Source of the DNA: DATBLY01 sp036555125
Lineage (GTDB): Bacteria; Actinomycetota; UBA4738; HRBIN12
NCBI GenBank assembly: GCA_036555125.1
Contig: DATBLY010000035.1
Coordinates: 1-9,881 of the forward strand
Length of the DNA: 9,881 nt
Direction of reading: 5' to 3'
Of the stretch, positions 6,655-9,881 are shown piece after piece (the stretch's first letter is position 1; each line of letters begins with the position of its first letter). The position numbers and the translations under genes were made by a program. The notes under the pieces were generated by a model. It saw nothing but the letters and a program-made list of their open reading frames with translations, did not search any database and was not told where the DNA came from.

Positions 6655-7379
6655 GCGAACGCTCCTTCGCCCTGCTCGGCGCGGGCGAGTTCGAGGAGTG
6701 GCACGACGAGGTCGACGCGTGGTTGCTGGAGCGTGGCAACGGCGCCGGGCGCGTGCTCGTCCTGCCCACGGCCTCGGCCAGGGAGGGTGACGAGGTCTTC
6801 GATCGATGGGCCTCGATGGGCCTGTCGCACTACCGGCGACTGGGCGTGGACGTCGAGGTCGTCCCCCTCAAGGCGCGCGAGGACGCCGAGCGACCGGAGC
6901 TCGTCGATCGGCTCGCCGATGCTTCGATGGTCTTCTTCTCCGGCGGCAACCCCTGGTACCTCGCCACCGTGCTCCGCGACAGCGCGTTCTGCCGCGCGAT
7001 GTATGCGCGCATCGACGAGGGCATGGCGTACGCGGGGTGCAGCGCGGGGGTCGCGTGCCTGACCGAGCGCACCTTCGACAGCGACACTCAGGACTTCGAA
7101 GAGGTGTTCAAGCCGGGCCTCGGGTACATCCGCCGGACGCTCTTCGGGCCTCACTGGGACATCGTCGACACCTGGATCCCGGGCGCGACCGAGCTGATCG
7201 TCTCCACCGTGGCCGACGGCGAGGTCTTCGTCGGGATCGACGAGCGCACCGCCCTGATGGGCGACGGGTCGGGGTGGCGGGTCCACGGGGCGTCGCGGGT
7301 GCACGTGCGCCGAGGCGGCGAGTGGTCCCGCCACGGCGACGGCGACGCCTTCGAGCTGCCCCTCCCGATCGGGCCCTGA
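6651..7379 (+). CDS. peptidase S51 family protein (dipeptidase E/cyanophycinase-like)
   Basis: The 242-residue protein has the class I glutamine-amidotransferase-like fold of family S51. The glycine-rich FFSGGNPWYL (95-104) precedes the nucleophile elbow AGCSAGV (128-134), with S131 as the likely catalytic serine. H168 in FGPHWD (166-171) and E198 in GIDERTAL (195-202) sit where the other catalytic residues are expected; the Ser-His spacing of 37 equals that of Salmonella PepE as recalled. The family cleaves Asp-X dipeptides (PepE) or beta-linked Asp-Arg polymers (cyanophycinase). It has no signal peptide, so a cytosolic small-peptide substrate is likely. ATG 6651 overlaps the aminotransferase stop (ATGA), showing translational coupling. 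It is the last gene of the cluster; 41 bp separate it from nth. Confidence 0.9.
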   Translation: MSERSFALLGAGEFEEWHDEVDAWLLERGNGAGRVLVLPTASAREGDEVFDRWASMGLSHYRRLGVDVEVVPLKAREDAERPELVDRLADASMVFFSGGNPWYLATVLRDSAFCRAMYARIDEGMAYAGCSAGVACLTERTFDSDTQDFEEVFKPGLGYIRRTLFGPHWDIVDTWIPGATELIVSTVADGEVFVGIDERTALMGDGSGWRVHGASRVHVRRGGEWSRHGDGDAFELPLPIGP

Positions 7380-7408
7380 CGCCGGTGGGCGTCTCGCGCC
7401 GCCGCGGC

Positions 7409-7423
7409 TAGGGTGGCGCGGTG
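7409..7423 (+). promoter_or_regulatory. nth: putative leaderless promoter of nth
   Basis: TAGGGT (7409-7414) is a good actinobacterial -10 element, and only 6 bases separate it from the GTG start at 7421. That is the spacing expected when transcription begins at the start codon itself. No purine-rich ribosome-binding site lies upstream of the GTG, which supports a leaderless message. No clear -35 is seen. Confidence 0.5.
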
Positions 7424-8080
7424 CCGACGTCGAGCCTCACGCGCGCCGATCCGATCGAGTCGCGCGCGCCCGCGATCGTGAAGCGGCTGTCGGCCGCCTA
7501 CCCCGACGCCCACGTCGCGCTCGACTTCTCGAACCCCCTGGAGTGCCTGGTGGCGACGATCCTGTCGGCCCAGTGCACCGACGAGAAGGTGAACGAGGTC
7601 ACGGCGACGCTGTTCCGCAAGTATCGGAGCGCGTCGGACTACCTGAAGGTCCCCGAGGACGAGCTGAAGGCGGACATCCGTCCGACCGGCTTCTTCAACC
7701 AGAAGGCGACCTCGATCCGCGCGGCCTGCCAGCGGATCGTCGACGCGTACGGTGGCGAGGTGCCCGGCACGATGGAGGACCTGATCACGCTGCGGGGCGT
7801 CGCCCGGAAGACGGCGAACATCGTGCTCGGCAACGCGTTCGGCGTGGTCGAGGGCATCGCGGTCGACACGCACGTGAAGCGGCTGGCCAACCGTCTGGGG
7901 TTCAGCCACGAGTCCGATCCCGACAAGATCGAGCAGGACCTCATGCGGTGGATCCCGAGGAAGCGGTGGTTCGACTTCACGTACGTGCTGATCGATCACG
8001 GGCGGTCGATCTGCCAGGCGAAGAAGCCGCGATGCGAGGACTGCCCCGTGAGCGACCTCTGCCCTTCGAGCCTGGTCTGA
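7421..8080 (+). CDS. nth: endonuclease III, DNA glycosylase/AP lyase
   Basis: The 219-residue protein is a bifunctional base-excision repair enzyme that removes oxidised pyrimidines and cleaves the abasic strand. Early conserved residues include LVATILSAQCTDEKVNEVT (43-61). The helix-hairpin-helix reads LRGVARKTANIVL (124-136), with catalytic K130, and the catalytic aspartate D149 lies in AVDTHVKRL (147-155). The C-terminal 4Fe-4S cluster is C198-x6-C205-x2-C208-x5-C214, the exact E. coli spacing. Two hairpin positions differ from the usual LPGVGRKTAN: Pro is Arg and the second Gly is Ala; both are mild changes in the turn. The start is GTG 7421, with about 10 residues before the conserved core. 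A hairpin terminator lies just downstream. Confidence 0.97.
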   Translation: MPTSSLTRADPIESRAPAIVKRLSAAYPDAHVALDFSNPLECLVATILSAQCTDEKVNEVTATLFRKYRSASDYLKVPEDELKADIRPTGFFNQKATSIRAACQRIVDAYGGEVPGTMEDLITLRGVARKTANIVLGNAFGVVEGIAVDTHVKRLANRLGFSHESDPDKIEQDLMRWIPRKRWFDFTYVLIDHGRSICQAKKPRCEDCPVSDLCPSSLV

Positions 8081-8085
8081 GGTCC

Positions 8086-8120
8086 CCTCGACCCGGGAGC
8101 CACGAGCCCCCGGGTCGAGG
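8086..8120. terminator. bidirectional hairpin terminator between nth and the propeller gene
   Basis: CCTCGACCCGGG (8086-8097) and CCCGGGTCGAGG (8109-8120) form a perfect 12-bp stem with an 11-base loop. It lies 5 bp after the nth stop and 17 bp beyond the stop of the convergent gene. Neither side has a T-run, but the stability and position between two converging genes make a shared terminator the best reading. Confidence 0.75.
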
Positions 8121-8137
8121 ATCGAGCGACGCTGCGG

Positions 8138-9787
8138 TCACACGCGCCGGAAGAAGATGAACTGGGCGTTCCGCGGCTTCGGGAGCGGGTCCCCGTCGAA
8201 CTCCGTGAGGACCACGCTCATGTCCGTCCAGACGCAGTTGGCGACCCCGTCCGAGCCGTAGTCCACGCGGTTGTAGTCGCCGTGGAAGGTGGCGCACTTC
8301 TTGCATCCCTCCACGTTCGCTTGGAAGAAGAGGGAGTTCGTCGGATCCGACGGCTCGGAGTTGAGCACGGTGTACGAGAACGACCCCGGGTGACCCTGGG
8401 CGAGGACCGTGTCGTAGAGGTCGGGATCGCCCGTCCGGCGGCTGTGGTAGAGGATCCCGAGCGAGCCGTCGACCGGGTTCACATCGAGCCAGGGGAACCA
8501 CTGATCCGATGTCGAGGTGTCGACCTGGACCGGCGAGCTCCACGTCGTTCCTCCGTCACCGCTGCTCATGAGGAACACGTCCGTGTTCGTCACGGGGTTC
8601 GCGACGTCGTGCGTGCCGTTGCGGTTGTCCGCGAACACGAGGTACAGGGTCCCGTCCGGCCCGACGTCGATGTTCCCCCACGCGTTCACGCGCACCTGAT
8701 ACCCGCTCAGGGTCTGGCGGCCGTCGACGTTCTTCGGGTAGTCCTTCGCGCCGTCCTCGAGGTCGACCACGGGGATCGGATCGGACCAAGTCTCCCCTCC
8801 GTCGGTGGACCTCACCACGACGTACGTGTCATCGAACGCCTGGTCGCGTTCCCACGTCGACTCGTCCTGCTCGTTCACGAAGGCGACGTAGACCGTCCCG
8901 TCGGGAGCCACCGCGGGCACCGAGCCCTGGTCCTCGTCACACTGGTTGGCGGGCCCGGCCTCCTGGTAGGTGCAGAAGGCGCCGCTCCCCGAGATCTCGT
9001 GGGCCTTCGACCACGTCATCCCACCGTCGTCGCTGTGCGACTCCCAGATCGGGGATTCGGTGTACTCGCCGTGCCGCGCCTTGAAGCGCGACCAGGTGAG
9101 GTACATACGCCCGTAGAACGGCGAGGACGGATCCGCGTCGACCGTGATCCACTCCTTGTCGTTGAAGATCTGAACCTTGTCGAGATCGGCACCTTCGCCG
9201 TCGTAGACCTCGATCGGCTTGCCCCAGGTGAGCCCGCCGTCCTTCGACACCGACACCACCACGTCTCCGTCGGTGGACTGCCCGTCCTTCGTGAAGCGGA
9301 AGTTCAGCGACGAGTGGACGGCGTTCCTGGTCACGGGGTCGATCACCGTGACGGGGTCGCTTCCGGTTCGGTTCGCGCCCTCGGCGGACATGTCGCCGAC
9401 CTGCCACGTGTCGCCCCCGTCGAACGTCGTGTAGAACGCGTCGCAGCACTGGTCGTAGTCGTTCGAGCTCGCGATCATGTGCTGGGGGTCCGTGGGATCG
9501 ACGTAGACGTCCGGCTCGTTGTTCGGCGTATCCGTGTCGCAGTCGAGGCGCATGTCGACGGCGGCTCCGGCGCTCGCCGTGCACTGCACCTCGGACTCCT
9601 TGTATCCGTCGCCGGCGATCCGGGGCTGCCCGCGGAACGACACCGCTCGGTCCGCCGAACGCTGGACGCCCCCGCCCGACCGCACGGAGCCCTCGGGGGT
9701 CCGGCCCCGCGCTCCGACCTCGATCGACGACGCGATCATCACGACGACCGCGGCCAGCACGAGACAGCCCTTCGCGGTCCTGGACAC
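8138..9787 (-). CDS. secreted Asp-box (BNR/sialidase-like) beta-propeller protein
   Basis: The 549-residue protein begins with RTAK, a hydrophobic run (about 8-22) and an EVGA-type signal-peptidase site near residue 26, so it should be exported. Five Asp-boxes (S/T-x-D-x-G-x-x-W) mark the turns of successive blades: 121-128, 181-188, 252-259, 327-334 and 409-416. Other strands such as DGTLYLVFADNRNG (378-391) and the terminal VANCVWTDMS (515-524) also fit a sialidase-type six-bladed propeller. No clear sialidase catalytic set (arginine triad with Tyr/Glu, N-terminal RIP motif) was recognised, so enzymatic activity is not claimed; many Asp-box proteins only bind ligands. Cysteines at 69, 83, 114, 115, 272, 283, 495, 498 and 518 could form disulfides or bind metal, notably CKKC (495-498). 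The GTG start follows a GGAGGGGAG ribosome-binding site. The gene stands alone. Confidence 0.85.
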   Translation of the reverse strand: MSRTAKGCLVLAAVVVMIASSIEVGARGRTPEGSVRSGGGVQRSADRAVSFRGQPRIAGDGYKESEVQCTASAGAAVDMRLDCDTDTPNNEPDVYVDPTDPQHMIASSNDYDQCCDAFYTTFDGGDTWQVGDMSAEGANRTGSDPVTVIDPVTRNAVHSSLNFRFTKDGQSTDGDVVVSVSKDGGLTWGKPIEVYDGEGADLDKVQIFNDKEWITVDADPSSPFYGRMYLTWSRFKARHGEYTESPIWESHSDDGGMTWSKAHEISGSGAFCTYQEAGPANQCDEDQGSVPAVAPDGTVYVAFVNEQDESTWERDQAFDDTYVVVRSTDGGETWSDPIPVVDLEDGAKDYPKNVDGRQTLSGYQVRVNAWGNIDVGPDGTLYLVFADNRNGTHDVANPVTNTDVFLMSSGDGGTTWSSPVQVDTSTSDQWFPWLDVNPVDGSLGILYHSRRTGDPDLYDTVLAQGHPGSFSYTVLNSEPSDPTNSLFFQANVEGCKKCATFHGDYNRVDYGSDGVANCVWTDMSVVLTEFDGDPLPKPRNAQFIFFRRV

Positions 9788-9792
9788 GAGGA

Positions 9793-9856
9793 TCTCCCCT
9801 CCAGGTGATGGACGTCCGAGGGGCTCGTTCTAGCAGCCTCATCCGGCGCGGCGCAA
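9793..9856 (-). promoter_or_regulatory. promoter and ribosome-binding site of the propeller gene
   Basis: On the minus strand, TTGCGC (rc of 9851-9856) and TAGAAC (rc of 9827-9832) are separated by 18 bp and resemble a housekeeping promoter. GGAGGGGAG-like bases (rc of about 9793-9802) give a strong ribosome-binding site about 6 bases before the GTG at 9787. The remaining bases to 9881 show no gene. Confidence 0.5.
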
Positions 9857-9881
9857 CCGCCGCGGCGTCCCCGAGAACGCG

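Noticed and set aside
8282..9808. Rightward 508-residue open frame opposite the propeller gene
   Set aside because: Its Val/Arg/His-rich composition has no domain pattern, whereas the minus strand encodes five clear Asp-boxes, a signal peptide and a ribosome-binding site.

Overview
The window is about 9.9 kb of very GC-rich, densely packed DNA. It suggests a chromosome of an actinobacterium, probably a deep-branching or uncultured one. The evidence is a SigR-like ECF sigma factor followed by an RsrA-type zinc anti-sigma factor (the actinobacterial thiol-stress pair), frequent GTG starts, TAnnnT -10 elements and long shadow frames caused by high GC at third codon positions. No insertion sequence, CRISPR array, tRNA or rRNA was seen, and no stretch longer than 300 bases lacks a gene.

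Layout. Positions 1-333 (+) hold the end of a cyclic-nucleotide-binding-domain protein. Four bases later comes a glycosyltransferase-2-like protein (338-1261, +) whose N-terminus resembles the C-terminal helical segment of cysteinyl-tRNA synthetase. It converges on ftsH (1279-3336, -), a full-length membrane AAA+ zinc protease. A 114-bp divergent intergenic region with a hairpin and a 30-bp-phased direct repeat separates ftsH from sigR-rsrA (3451-4273, +). These two overlap by 8 bp and should form a redox-switch sigma/anti-sigma pair. A hairpin follows rsrA.

Next is a compact four-gene cluster (4387-7379, +): a single-domain PAS protein, a PIG-L/LmbE-type zinc deacetylase, a fold-type I PLP aminotransferase or C-S lyase-like enzyme, and a peptidase S51 family serine hydrolase. 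Gaps and overlaps are +4, -1 and -4 bp, so co-transcription and translational coupling are likely. The chemistry is not known from sequence. An amidase, a PLP enzyme and a small-peptide hydrolase beside a thiol-stress sigma factor would fit breakdown of thiol conjugates or of an amino-acid conjugate, but this is inference.

nth (endonuclease III, 7421-8080, +) follows behind a likely leaderless promoter. It ends at a strong 12-bp-stem hairpin shared with a convergent gene for a secreted Asp-box (BNR) beta-propeller protein (8138-9787, -). The promoter and ribosome-binding site of that gene are visible at the right edge of the window.

The points most worth following up are the PAS/PIG-L/aminotransferase/S51 cluster, the CysS-like/glycosyltransferase fusion, the architecture of the ftsH-sigR intergenic region (including a possible extended SigR isoform), and an FtsH with a cysteine in its P-loop next to a redox-sensing system.
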